Of a stretch of DNA of 64,000 nucleotides, positions 26,618-34,192 are shown in pieces. The notes under the pieces are model-generated. The model did no database searches. It saw nothing but the letters and a program-made list of their open reading frames with translations, and was not told the origin of the DNA. The stretch is from Lysinibacillus alkalisoli. Its GTDB lineage: Bacteria; Bacillota; Bacilli; Bacillales_A; Planococcaceae. Positions within the stretch are counted from its first letter, which is position 1. Each line of letters starts with the position of its first letter. Position numbers and translations under genes: made by a program. The stretch is from NCBI RefSeq assembly GCF_014643595.1, contig NZ_BMJT01000001.1, positions 62,001 through 126,000 of the forward strand, written 5' to 3'.

Positions 26618-28816
26618 TTATCTCTCCTTTATGATGATGTTGACAAACATGCCTTCATTTGGCTCAGATTCAATCGTCATCTCACCACCAAATGCTTTAA
26701 TGCGGTCACGTATCCCATTCAACCCCATAGAGCTTGTTTGTTCTAAAATAGCTAGGTCAAACCCAATTCCATCATCAGAGTAAGTAACATAGAGTTCATC
26801 ATCAATTGTATTTAATGTGATAATGACCTCGCTAGCATCCGCATGTTTTAACGTGTTGTTAAGTAGTTCCTGAATGGATCTAAAAATGGCGAGTGCCATA
26901 GCTTCATTATGATAATCTTCACTTGTATCTCGTAGTAAAATTGTAAGTGGTGTCTTTTCTTCAATATTTTCACATAGGCGTGTTAATGCAATGGTTAATC
27001 CCTTTTCATGTAGCAACGGAGGTTTTAATTGCTCACAATAATGGCGTAATACTTGATTAGTTTTCATTAATTGGATGCGTTGTTCATTGACAAAAGGAGT
27101 ATCTACATTTTCTAGTTTGCGAATAATATGGATTTGCTCTTGTAATACAGTATCGTGTAGTTCTTGAGCTAATAATCGCTTGTCCTCTTCTAGTTGCTGC
27201 CATAATAATTGGTTGAGCCACCCAGGTTGACTGACGCCTGCACTTTTCATTCTTTGTAACTCTTGAATTAAGTCTTCTACACGCTTTGTTTGTTCAATGA
27301 AATAATTAGTGTAGTAACTAAGCAGTTCTAAACATAAAATTTCTTCACGTTTAATATGAAAGATGTCGGAATCCGTCAATGTAATAATATATTTCGTATC
27401 TAACGTATGATAAATGCACAAAGCATACCCATCATCATATTTAATCATGCGCCCTGTGCGAGCTTTCTCAACTTGCGCCTTTGTAATGCCTGGAATGGTA
27501 TTGGTCATAACAGCCCCATCAATTAAGTTATACTCATACATATGCACCTGTTGAATGTGTAGTTGCTTTTTAATCTCATCTAAACAAAGATGCAATAATT
27601 CTGTAACAGTAGTAGCATCACGCATACGCTCTACACTGTTGTAAACGAGTTGAATATATCCACCTTGAGGTGAATATAAAATATGGCGCTTATTATAATC
27701 CACACGCTCTTTAATATATAAAGAAATAATAATCGTAAGGACCGTAGTAACAAAGAGCCAGCCTAATTGATACAATGGCAAATTGAACATAATATACATC
27801 ACAATTGCTAAAATAGTGGACGTCGAAATAGCAAATGCCGAAAAATAACGCAAACGTGGCATTTGATACGATAAATCCACTAAACGCTCAGGCAGTTGCA
27901 CCAATAAAAATGAAATCGGAATAAAAACAGTAAACAACATGGCAACATCGGCTGGTATGAGTGCTACACCAAATACGGCTGTCGGCAAAGCAAATAACAA
28001 CATAAATGGCAAACAAGGTACAATTAAACAAAAGATAAGAAGTAGGAGCTGTTTAGACTTTAATTGTACATAACCTTGCATTAACAAGGCTAAAGACAAA
28101 ACAAATAAACCTACTACCATCACTAACACAAAAGTTGTCATAAAAGCATTCATACTAGGCTGTAAAAGCATAGCAATATTTAGTATCACTATGCTATACA
28201 GACTAATAGTAAAAAGCTTATATGGTGTTCTTTGTTTTAAATGTTGCACATAAATATGTGTATAGTGGGTTAATAAAACCAAACTTAAAATCATACTCGT
28301 GGATAATAGTGGCCAACCCAAAATATGGTCACTTACAGATAGGTCAACAGAAATATATGCAACTGTTGTAGTAAGTAGAAATATAATAAAAGTGGTTGGT
28401 TGTATAAAGCCATGTTCTTTACCAATTAAAAGATAAAGAGCGATAAACCCTACTAATACAATATATAATAATTTAATGGCTTTGAAGAATAACTCATTTT
28501 TACTTTGTTTAACTTTTAATTCAAAAGCCTTTTTATCATTAATAATAGTTAAGGTATTAGCTGTTCTAATTTTAAAAGACTTCTCATGAGACAAATTCTT
28601 AATTTTTTGACCATTAATATGTGTAACTTTATTACCTTCTTTAATACCTAAAGAGTCGCCCCAACTTTTGTCATAAATAGACGTAATAAACCACTCATTA
28701 TTTTTTTGTTCGACTGTAATTTCTATAATTTTTGTATTAAAACTTAAAAATACTAAATAACTAATTAAAATCAGATAACAAAAAAATAATATAAGAGAAG
28801 TTTTCTTTATCTCCAT
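26618..28816 (-). CDS. comP: ComP, membrane sensor kinase for the ComX pheromone
   Basis: 732 residues: a first membrane helix (residues 8-26), an extracellular PDZ-like loop of about 85 residues (GDSLGIKEGNKVTHINGQKI), then about nine more membrane helices to residue 365, a GAF-like region, HisKA_3 with AQELHDTVLQEQIH (His554) and an HATPase (NTLKHADASEV, DDGIGFD, GLNGIRDR). The single extracellular loop plus polytopic domain is the ComP layout. Its ATG lies inside the comX coding end (10-bp overlap), the usual arrangement that couples signal and receptor. N-terminal loops vary between strains in the family and set pheromone specificity. Confidence 0.94.
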   Translation of the reverse strand: MEIKKTSLILFFCYLILISYLVFLSFNTKIIEITVEQKNNEWFITSIYDKSWGDSLGIKEGNKVTHINGQKIKNLSHEKSFKIRTANTLTIINDKKAFELKVKQSKNELFFKAIKLLYIVLVGFIALYLLIGKEHGFIQPTTFIIFLLTTTVAYISVDLSVSDHILGWPLLSTSMILSLVLLTHYTHIYVQHLKQRTPYKLFTISLYSIVILNIAMLLQPSMNAFMTTFVLVMVVGLFVLSLALLMQGYVQLKSKQLLLLIFCLIVPCLPFMLLFALPTAVFGVALIPADVAMLFTVFIPISFLLVQLPERLVDLSYQMPRLRYFSAFAISTSTILAIVMYIMFNLPLYQLGWLFVTTVLTIIISLYIKERVDYNKRHILYSPQGGYIQLVYNSVERMRDATTVTELLHLCLDEIKKQLHIQQVHMYEYNLIDGAVMTNTIPGITKAQVEKARTGRMIKYDDGYALCIYHTLDTKYIITLTDSDIFHIKREEILCLELLSYYTNYFIEQTKRVEDLIQELQRMKSAGVSQPGWLNQLLWQQLEEDKRLLAQELHDTVLQEQIHIIRKLENVDTPFVNEQRIQLMKTNQVLRHYCEQLKPPLLHEKGLTIALTRLCENIEEKTPLTILLRDTSEDYHNEAMALAIFRSIQELLNNTLKHADASEVIITLNTIDDELYVTYSDDGIGFDLAILEQTSSMGLNGIRDRIKAFGGEMTIESEPNEGMFVNIIIKER

Positions 28817-28971
28817 TTTGTAACATATTTAAGAGGTTCTACAGGGCCATTAAAAGCCTCTAATGCTGCTTGTTGTTCTGTAGAAGATACACCTACTAGC
28901 GATAATTCATTTTTTTGTACGAGTTGTACAGCTTTTGGATTTTCAATAAAAAAGCGAATGATTTTTTCCAT
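28807..28971 (-). CDS. comX: ComX, prenylated peptide pheromone precursor
   Basis: 54-residue precursor starting MEKIIRFFIENPKAVQLVQK and ending PLKYVTKWR. The only tryptophan is the penultimate residue (Trp53), matching the position near the C-terminus that ComQ-type enzymes prenylate in ComX. GAGGTG lies before the ATG, overlapping the end of comQ. The 54-residue size, acidic-polar middle and position between comQ and comP leave little doubt. The mature pheromone is probably the last 6-12 residues with a modified Trp; length and isoprenoid (geranyl or farnesyl) cannot be predicted. It is below usual ORF length cut-offs. Confidence 0.93.
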   Translation of the reverse strand: MEKIIRFFIENPKAVQLVQKNELSLVGVSSTEQQAALEAFNGPVEPLKYVTKWR

Positions 28972-28982
28972 TATTTTTCACC

Positions 28983-29885
28983 TCACTCCAATAGTTTATT
29001 TAGGTAGGAAGTATGTTGTGATTGAAATTGTTGCTTATGTAATGCTAACAGTCCTTTCTGTTTATACATGTATTTAATAGCGTTAGCATAATGTATAGCG
29101 CCGCTATCTACAATTGTTGAGGCATAATCAGAGATAGGGAAATGAGAAAGTTCTAGATTACGATAATACTCCCGAATAGCAGCCGTTTCTTTATTATTGT
29201 CTCGCAAAAGGTATAAAATTGGTAGCGATAACTTACGATTCACAAGATCATTTTTAGCACTACTTGGTAGTAAATCATGCAAATCATTATTAATTTGTTG
29301 GATGATACCAAAGCATAGAGCATATTCGGTCACTGTTGCACACATATTACCCGTAGCTAAAACAGTGCCTAACTGGCAACTTAAATTAAATAATGCGCCT
29401 GATTTTTTTTCTGTCATAGTAAGGTATTGCTCTTCTGTCATGTTAGCTGTACCTACATCTAAATATTGCCCATTAATACTTTGTAGTAGTAGCTGGGTAG
29501 TGTGTTGTAAAGCTTCATTTTTATAGACAAAAGAGGATTGTACCAATACGGCATTGTAAAGTGATAAAAAAGCAAGTGAAGCACATAATAATTCATCATA
29601 CGTAGCATTCCATTTATCATCACTATCTCGGTCTTGAACATCGTCCAATAAATCGCCACTTAAAATTAATAACTCTAATGCAGCTGCAATGGTAAAGATT
29701 TCTTCGGAATCATAGTTAGCAAGTTCTTTGAAATGCATAATGCACACACTACCAAATGAGAAATCATATTCTGTAGATAGTTTGCGTACTAAGCAATCTT
29801 GCAATAAACGTTTAAAATTATGTGTGAGTGTTACGCTTTCAATCAACGTTTCCATTTCCTTATGAATCTGTGTTACATACATCAT
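28983..29885 (-). CDS. comQ: ComQ, isoprenyl transferase maturing ComX
   Basis: 300-residue member of the polyprenyl synthase fold. The first aspartate-rich motif is DDVQD inside LSGDLLDDVQDRD near residue 80. The second site is degenerate, NDLHD in QQINNDLHDLL near residue 198, as in other ComQ proteins. It attaches an isoprenoid to the ComX tryptophan. AGGAGG is seven bases before ATG 29885, and a TTGAAT/TATAAT promoter sits just upstream. It heads the comQXPA operon, with 11 bp to comX. Confidence 0.93.
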   Translation of the reverse strand: MMYVTQIHKEMETLIESVTLTHNFKRLLQDCLVRKLSTEYDFSFGSVCIMHFKELANYDSEEIFTIAAALELLILSGDLLDDVQDRDSDDKWNATYDELLCASLAFLSLYNAVLVQSSFVYKNEALQHTTQLLLQSINGQYLDVGTANMTEEQYLTMTEKKSGALFNLSCQLGTVLATGNMCATVTEYALCFGIIQQINNDLHDLLPSSAKNDLVNRKLSLPILYLLRDNNKETAAIREYYRNLELSHFPISDYASTIVDSGAIHYANAIKYMYKQKGLLALHKQQFQSQHTSYLNKLLE

Positions 29886-29905
29886 TCACGATACCTCCTA
29901 ATCTC

Positions 29906-29935
29906 ATTATACATATAATTACCAAAAATATTCAA
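29906..29935 (-). promoter_or_regulatory. promoter of comQXPA
   Basis: On the minus strand TTGAAT (29930-29935) and TATAAT (29906-29911) are 18 bp apart, about 20 bp before the comQ start. Confidence 0.65.
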
Positions 29936-30135
29936 CTTTAGTAATAAAAAAATACAATACATAGGTTTTGCTACAATTTTTTAGTATGTAAGTATGGCTA
30001 GGGGATATACGTATTACCTAAGATATGGCACGTTAATGTCGGGAAAAAACAAATAAATATAAATAAAGGTAGGATAAAAGCATTAATGTAATAAATGTAT
30101 ATATATCCTTTTATAGCAAAACACGCAATAAAGTA

Positions 30136-30163
30136 ATGCGGAAACACGCAATCGTAATTGCGG
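30136..30163 (+). promoter_or_regulatory. ComA-box-like operator A with extra half-sites
   Basis: ATGCGG-AAAC-ACGCAA (30136-30151) matches TTGCGG-N4-CCGCAA at 10 of 12 positions. A further half-site TTGCGG lies at 30158-30163 and another, inverted, ACGCAA at 30123-30128. A TATAAT hexamer follows at 30175-30180, placing the box centre near -43. Confidence 0.65.
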
Positions 30164-30186
30164 TCAATGTACTATATAATGGAGTC

Positions 30187-30347
30187 ATACCAGTTAAGTT
30201 AACTTAAGATGTCAAGTTGGCTTATACATCCTAATTTTATTCGACAAGTTCTTATCATAGAAGATTTGCTTTACCACCTATTCTAAAGCAATACATATGA
30301 TAGAACGCTTGAGCTAAACTGTGGTTGGACAGTTTGGCTCTTTTTTT
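30187..30347 (+). ncRNA. candidate short RNA behind a ComA-box promoter
   Basis: Predicted transcript of about 160 nt from the TATAAT at 30175-30180 to the terminator at 30311-30347. No ORF inside has a ribosome binding site; the best is a 25-codon ATG frame at 30209-30286 with none. A 14-bp palindrome TTAAGTTAACTTAA lies near the 5' end. In B. subtilis a ComA-activated short gene beside comQ is degQ, but no DegQ-like peptide is encoded here. Start point and existence of the RNA are inferred. Confidence 0.45.
30311..30347 (+). terminator. intrinsic terminator with no protein gene upstream
   Basis: GAGC-T-AAACTGT / ACAGTTT-G-GCTC with a six-base loop and seven T's. The only candidate transcript entering it comes from ComA-box promoter A, so it could end a small RNA or attenuate the ABC gene downstream. 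Confidence 0.85.
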
Positions 30348-30368
30348 AGGAGTAATGCACAATGTAGT

Positions 30369-30414
30369 ATGCGGTATACCGCCATAGCGCTAATCATAGT
30401 AACATCTATATAAT
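30369..30414 (+). promoter_or_regulatory. ComA-box-like operator B and -10 element before the degenerate ABC ATPase
   Basis: ATGCGG-TATA-CCGCCA (30369-30384) has a perfect GCGG-N4-CCGC core and matches the ComA box at 10 of 12 positions. TATAAT is at 30409-30414, so the box centre lies near -44, the same geometry as box A. The gene starts 24 bp further on. Confidence 0.65.
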
Positions 30415-30437
30415 GAGAAACATAGAGGTGAAAAAAG

Positions 30438-31103
30438 ATGGCTATTATGCTAGATAAAGTAACAAAAATCATAGATGGTTTTACAACATTGAATAACATT
30501 ACATTAACGGTTAATCAAGGTGAAATTGTTGGTGTCATGAGTACACAGTTAAAGGAAAAAGCGGCTTTTCTTCAATTGATTACAGGCGCTTTTAAACCAT
30601 CTAGTGGCATGTATCGTATTTCGTTTGATCAAGATGAAAAATCGAAAGAAGCGATACAACTTGTAACGATGTCTACTATGCATAATGCTACTTTTACGGT
30701 GCAGGAATGGAAAGCATATGAATATTTTTTACACACACAACAAGATTTTATATGTAGTTGGAATGTACAAGCATTTCTTCATAAAGACAAAGAAAATCTA
30801 ACAAATTGCGAACAATATCAATTGCATATCATACGAGCACTTATGAAAAAACCTCGAATTTTATTATTAGATGAACCTATGTCACATTTGACATCATTAG
30901 CTCTAGACGAGTTAACCTTTATGTTACTTATGTTAAAGAGACAAGGAATGACCATTATTATTTCTGGGTCTCAAAAACAAAATCCGCCACTCATATGTGA
31001 GCGCCTTTATGTTTTAGACAAAGGTAGCATGGTGCAATGCGATTTTACTGAACAAATAGAGAAACTAACGTGTGAGCGCTATTTAAAAAAATTATTAGGA
31101 TGA
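30438..31103 (+). CDS. degenerate ABC-ATPase-like protein, probably not an active ATPase
   Basis: 221 residues with the fold pattern of an ABC ATPase, but the Walker A region reads GVMSTQLKEKAAF, without the G-K-S/T core. The signature region reads LTNCEQYQLHIIRAL instead of LSGGQ. Walker B (ILLLDEPMSHL) is kept. No permease gene is adjacent. It is monocistronic, between a ComA-box-like promoter and a terminator, next to comQXPA. It could be a regulatory or dimer-partner subunit whose partner is elsewhere, or a decaying gene; the frame is intact and has a good binding site (GAGGTG). Function unknown. Confidence 0.7.
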   Translation: MAIMLDKVTKIIDGFTTLNNITLTVNQGEIVGVMSTQLKEKAAFLQLITGAFKPSSGMYRISFDQDEKSKEAIQLVTMSTMHNATFTVQEWKAYEYFLHTQQDFICSWNVQAFLHKDKENLTNCEQYQLHIIRALMKKPRILLLDEPMSHLTSLALDELTFMLLMLKRQGMTIIISGSQKQNPPLICERLYVLDKGSMVQCDFTEQIEKLTCERYLKKLLG

Positions 31104-31135
31104 AGAGGTTAGCTCATAACTAGTCTCCCATAAGA

Positions 31136-31174
31136 AAAAGTGACCACTGAATTATCTCAGTGGTCACTTTTTTG
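31136..31174 (+). terminator. terminator of the degenerate ABC-ATPase gene
   Basis: AAAAAGTGACCACTGA / TCAGTGGTCACTTTTTT stem-loop, 32 bp after the stop. Confidence 0.9.
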
Positions 31175-31237
31175 TGGGTAAAATCTATAAAATTTCATCT
31201 CATGAAATAGTGTGCTTGAAAGTTAACATCCCTATAA

Positions 31238-31274
31238 AAGTGGTAAAGGGGCTGACTAAAATCCCTTTACCACA
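31238..31274 (-). terminator. terminator of the riboswitch-controlled small gene
   Basis: GTGGTAAAGGG / CCCTTTACCAC stem, followed on the minus strand by TTTTAT; closely related in sequence to the hairpins at 25.97 and 35.05 kb. Confidence 0.7.
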
Positions 31275-31282
31275 TGGTTATA

Positions 31283-31543
31283 TTACCAGTCTTGCCATGT
31301 TGTGAGCTCATGCTTAACAAGTTCATAGGCTTGATCAATGAATGGATGTGTTGCTGTCTCGTGTTCATCTAGTAATTGTTGTCTTAACGTTTGTAGACTT
31401 TTAGGCTGAGTGTGTAGATTCATCATCAATTGTTCCTTAAGCATTGCACGATACAGGTCGACTTGTTGTTTCACAGGTTCAGGTATTGTAGGTATGGTCC
31501 CTAAAAATTCCGTCGCACTGTGAGTATGCAAATCTCTTGTCAT
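31283..31543 (-). CDS. 86-residue protein of unknown function under a cobalamin riboswitch
   Basis: Small soluble, mainly helical protein, rich in His and Gln for its size (HTHS near the N-terminus, HETATHPF in the middle), ending TTWQDW. There is no signal peptide or membrane segment. Two ATGs are possible; AGGAGG is nine bases before the second (31543), which is preferred, and three bases before the first (31549). A cobalamin-riboswitch aptamer and a hairpin pairing with the ribosome binding site lie directly upstream, so it should be made when cobalamin is scarce. I do not recognise the family. The histidines allow a metal or corrinoid role, but nothing shows it. Confidence 0.65.
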   Translation of the reverse strand: MTRDLHTHSATEFLGTIPTIPEPVKQQVDLYRAMLKEQLMMNLHTQPKSLQTLRQQLLDEHETATHPFIDQAYELVKHELTTWQDW

Positions 31544-31550
31544 ACTCATG

Positions 31551-31684
31551 CACCTCCTATTCCGCGTAGGTTATGGCTGTACTTGAGAAGAAAGAGTATC
31601 TGGCTTTAGGAATGACCTATTACAGTTGCGCGACAGCACTAGATTTTCACTAGTTTCCTCAAATCTTCTCCATTTTCCGTTTCA
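31551..31684 (-). promoter_or_regulatory. cobalamin riboswitch
   Basis: On the minus strand the conserved core is read: GAGGAAACTAGTGAAAATC, then TAGTGCTG and CGCGCAACTGTAAT, then AAAGCCAGATAC. These match the cobalamin-riboswitch core (GTGAAAATC, the CGCAACTGTAA signature, and the GCCAG box). A TATAAT at 31688-31693 would start transcription near 31681. Downstream ACCTA...TAGGAGGT can pair and hide the ribosome binding site, suggesting translational control. It is short for this class (about 120 nt), so peripheral helices are reduced. Confidence 0.85.
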
Positions 31685-31755
31685 TCTATTATAGCATTGC
31701 TTCATGCAATACTAATGGTCTGTTGTTTCCTATCATGCTAGTTTAAACAACATAG

Positions 31756-32832
31756 TTAGGCATAAGAATGTAAACCAGCAATAATTAAGTTTACAAAAAC
31801 TTGATTAAAAATAATAAGTGCAAAGCCAATGATAGCTAGCCACGCTGTTTTTTCTTCATCGGCCTCTTTAACAAAACGAAAGTGTAAAAGACCAGCATAA
31901 AATAACCATGTAATAAGTGCCCAAACTTCTTTAGGGTCCCATCCCCAAAAACGTCCCCAAGCTTGTTGAGCCCAAATCATAGCAAAAACTAACCCGCCAA
32001 GTGAAAATAAAGGAAAGCCAATTAAAATCGCTTGGTACGTAATATCGTCTAAAGTTTGAGGCGATAAGGTAACAGTAAAGGGTTGTAAAATACCAACTAT
32101 CGTTTTTTTGCCAATGATGCGAAGACCTATATATAATAAAAAACCAGTGCCATAAGCCAATAAGAGCGTATTGGCTTTATGGATGTCTAACCACTGTGGG
32201 GCATGGAATAATCCTGAGTTGTCATATGCTAAAATAGTGGGAGTAATAAAACGAGCTACTACTAATTGATTGATAATATAACCAATAACGACAACAAGTT
32301 GAAATAAAATACATTCTAAAGCAATGTGAGCTTTAGGATGTTTGTTACGATCGATTTTTTGTAAAAGACAAAGTAAACTTGTAATAAACGATATAGACAA
32401 GATGGCACTAGATAAAGCAACCGTAATTACATGAACAGCTAGCCAGTGGCTCTGTAAAGCAGGAATTAGCGGCGAGGCATCATGTGAGAATGTAGCGCCG
32501 TAGCCAATGATAATAATAGCAATAGTAGCTGAAAATAATAAAATGGCTATTTGCTTATAGTGTTGATATATAAATAAGCTAACAAGCAGAAAAAGAATAC
32601 CAAAGAAGGTCATAAACTCATACATATTGCTAACAGGTGCATGACCTACACCAATCCAACGCGTCATAATAAATAATAATTGACAAATTATTGTACTATA
32701 AATAAAAGAATGTGCTAAAAATAACATGCGTGGTGTTTTGTTGCGAACAACAAAGCCTAAAGGAATTAAACTTAGCAGTAATAAAATAAAAGATAAAAAT
32801 AATAATTGTGTACTTATGGTAATGAAATTCAT
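31756..32832 (-). CDS. ccsB: cytochrome c maturation protein CcsB/ResC (heme handling)
   Basis: 358 residues with about eight to nine membrane helices and the tryptophan-rich heme motif WGRFWGWDPKEVWALITW near residue 285. Histidines typical of external heme ligands occur around it (SHDASP, LHSYA at the C-terminus). CcsB/ResC works with ResB/Ccs1 to export heme and attach it to apocytochrome c. No resA or resB is adjacent, unlike the resABC operon of B. subtilis. GGAGGT precedes the ATG. The cobalamin-riboswitch gene follows on the same strand but behind its own promoter. Confidence 0.88.
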   Translation of the reverse strand: MNFITISTQLLFLSFILLLLSLIPLGFVVRNKTPRMLFLAHSFIYSTIICQLLFIMTRWIGVGHAPVSNMYEFMTFFGILFLLVSLFIYQHYKQIAILLFSATIAIIIIGYGATFSHDASPLIPALQSHWLAVHVITVALSSAILSISFITSLLCLLQKIDRNKHPKAHIALECILFQLVVVIGYIINQLVVARFITPTILAYDNSGLFHAPQWLDIHKANTLLLAYGTGFLLYIGLRIIGKKTIVGILQPFTVTLSPQTLDDITYQAILIGFPLFSLGGLVFAMIWAQQAWGRFWGWDPKEVWALITWLFYAGLLHFRFVKEADEEKTAWLAIIGFALIIFNQVFVNLIIAGLHSYA

Positions 32833-32941
32833 TAAAATACCTCCTCAGTTATGAATCAGTATAGGAGGTACTATAATGTGTGTGTATTAAAATATCATGA
32901 ATGTTCATTTATTACTCTCTAATGTAAGGTGTGTCAAACTA

Positions 32942-34192
32942 ATGATGGTTATGCTGTTAATAATGGGCAATTATTTTGGTTTTTTCTTAACGATATTTTA
33001 TGTGTGTGGTATTCGTTTAACTTGGCACAGGTTACGAGTAAGCTTCTTCATAAATGCAAGTATTGGTTTGGTCGCTAACTTATTACCTCATTATGATTGG
33101 CTTTTCCCTATTATTACAATTGTAGCGAGTATTCGTTATTTTTGGCGTCTTACAAAAGATATATGGGTGATTTTTCATGTTGTAGTAATAAGTTTATGCA
33201 TTATGATCACGCAGTATGCTGTTATGGTGCTTGCTTTTCATTATGAGTTGTCTATTGTATGGCATGTGATGTTTATACTTTTCCTCGTGAGTCCCTTTTT
33301 ATTGCTATATCGGTATTTTATTGCGCACTTTATGCATGTTCATGTATCTGCAAAGGCGGTTACTATATTCATTATCACGGTTATAGTGGCATTATGTTTT
33401 TTTTATACGATTTTCTTTTTACTTGAAGACACTTCATATATTAGAGCTACCAGTCAACAACTTGTTATTGTAGTATTAAGTTTTACTATATTCTTAATGG
33501 TGAGTATTGGTAGTTTATATGTGGTGCTGACAAGGCAACAGATGGTTTATGAGCGAGTAATTTATGAGCAATTTGCGCAATATATTCAACATGTAGAGCA
33601 AGTGAATAGTAAATTAGAGAGCCTACAACATGACTACCACAATATTTTCTTAACTATGCAACAATATATGATAAAGGGAGATTTAAAAAGTTTAACACAA
33701 TTTTATCAACAACATATTGCTACATTAGAGCAGGAAATGTGGCGACAACAGCACACGATCCAACAAATCAGCCACGTGAAAATCCCTGCAATTAAAGGTT
33801 TATTAGCGATGAAGCTACAACAAGAAGCTAATATCACTATTGAAATTTCCGAGGAAATAACAAACTTTTATATGGATGTTATTGATGTAGCACGGATTTT
33901 TGGTATTTTTATCGATAATGCCTTGCAAGCGAATAGCGAAGAAGGCAATATTCATATATCATTTCTTCTTTTACCAAATGAAATGATATGTACCTTTAAA
34001 AATAACGTAGAAGAAATGATAAATATCCCTGAAATTTTCCATAAAGGGATAACTACAAAAGAGAATGGGAAAGGGTTGGGATTAGCTAATGTACAGCAGA
34101 TTTTAACGAAATATCCGCATGTGCGATTATTAACATATATGGAAAGACAACAATTCGTACAACAACTCATGATAAGGAGAGAAGAAGCATGA
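32942..34192 (+). CDS. AgrC-like GHKL sensor histidine kinase
   Basis: About 416 residues: seven or so membrane helices in the first 200 residues, then a coiled region, a phospho-acceptor motif LQHDYHNIFLTMQQY, and a GHKL ATPase with DNALQAN, FKNNV and GKGLGLANVQQIL. This is the AgrC/NatK type that pairs with LytTR regulators. The frame is open from 32897, but no binding site precedes that ATG; AAGGTG lies ten bases before ATG 32942. A perfect AGGAGG followed by an in-frame four-codon ORF ending in TAA lies at 32863-32890, so either a leader peptide or a nonsense change shortens the N-terminus. No agrB/agrD peptide genes are nearby, so the signal is unknown. Confidence 0.82.
   Translation: MMVMLLIMGNYFGFFLTIFYVCGIRLTWHRLRVSFFINASIGLVANLLPHYDWLFPIITIVASIRYFWRLTKDIWVIFHVVVISLCIMITQYAVMVLAFHYELSIVWHVMFILFLVSPFLLLYRYFIAHFMHVHVSAKAVTIFIITVIVALCFFYTIFFLLEDTSYIRATSQQLVIVVLSFTIFLMVSIGSLYVVLTRQQMVYERVIYEQFAQYIQHVEQVNSKLESLQHDYHNIFLTMQQYMIKGDLKSLTQFYQQHIATLEQEMWRQQHTIQQISHVKIPAIKGLLAMKLQQEANITIEISEEITNFYMDVIDVARIFGIFIDNALQANSEEGNIHISFLLLPNEMICTFKNNVEEMINIPEIFHKGITTKENGKGLGLANVQQILTKYPHVRLLTYMERQQFVQQLMIRREEA

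Noticed and set aside
30187-30347. degQ homolog beside comQ
   Set aside because: No ORF in the segment resembles DegQ in size or sequence; the best frame has 25 codons and no ribosome binding site.
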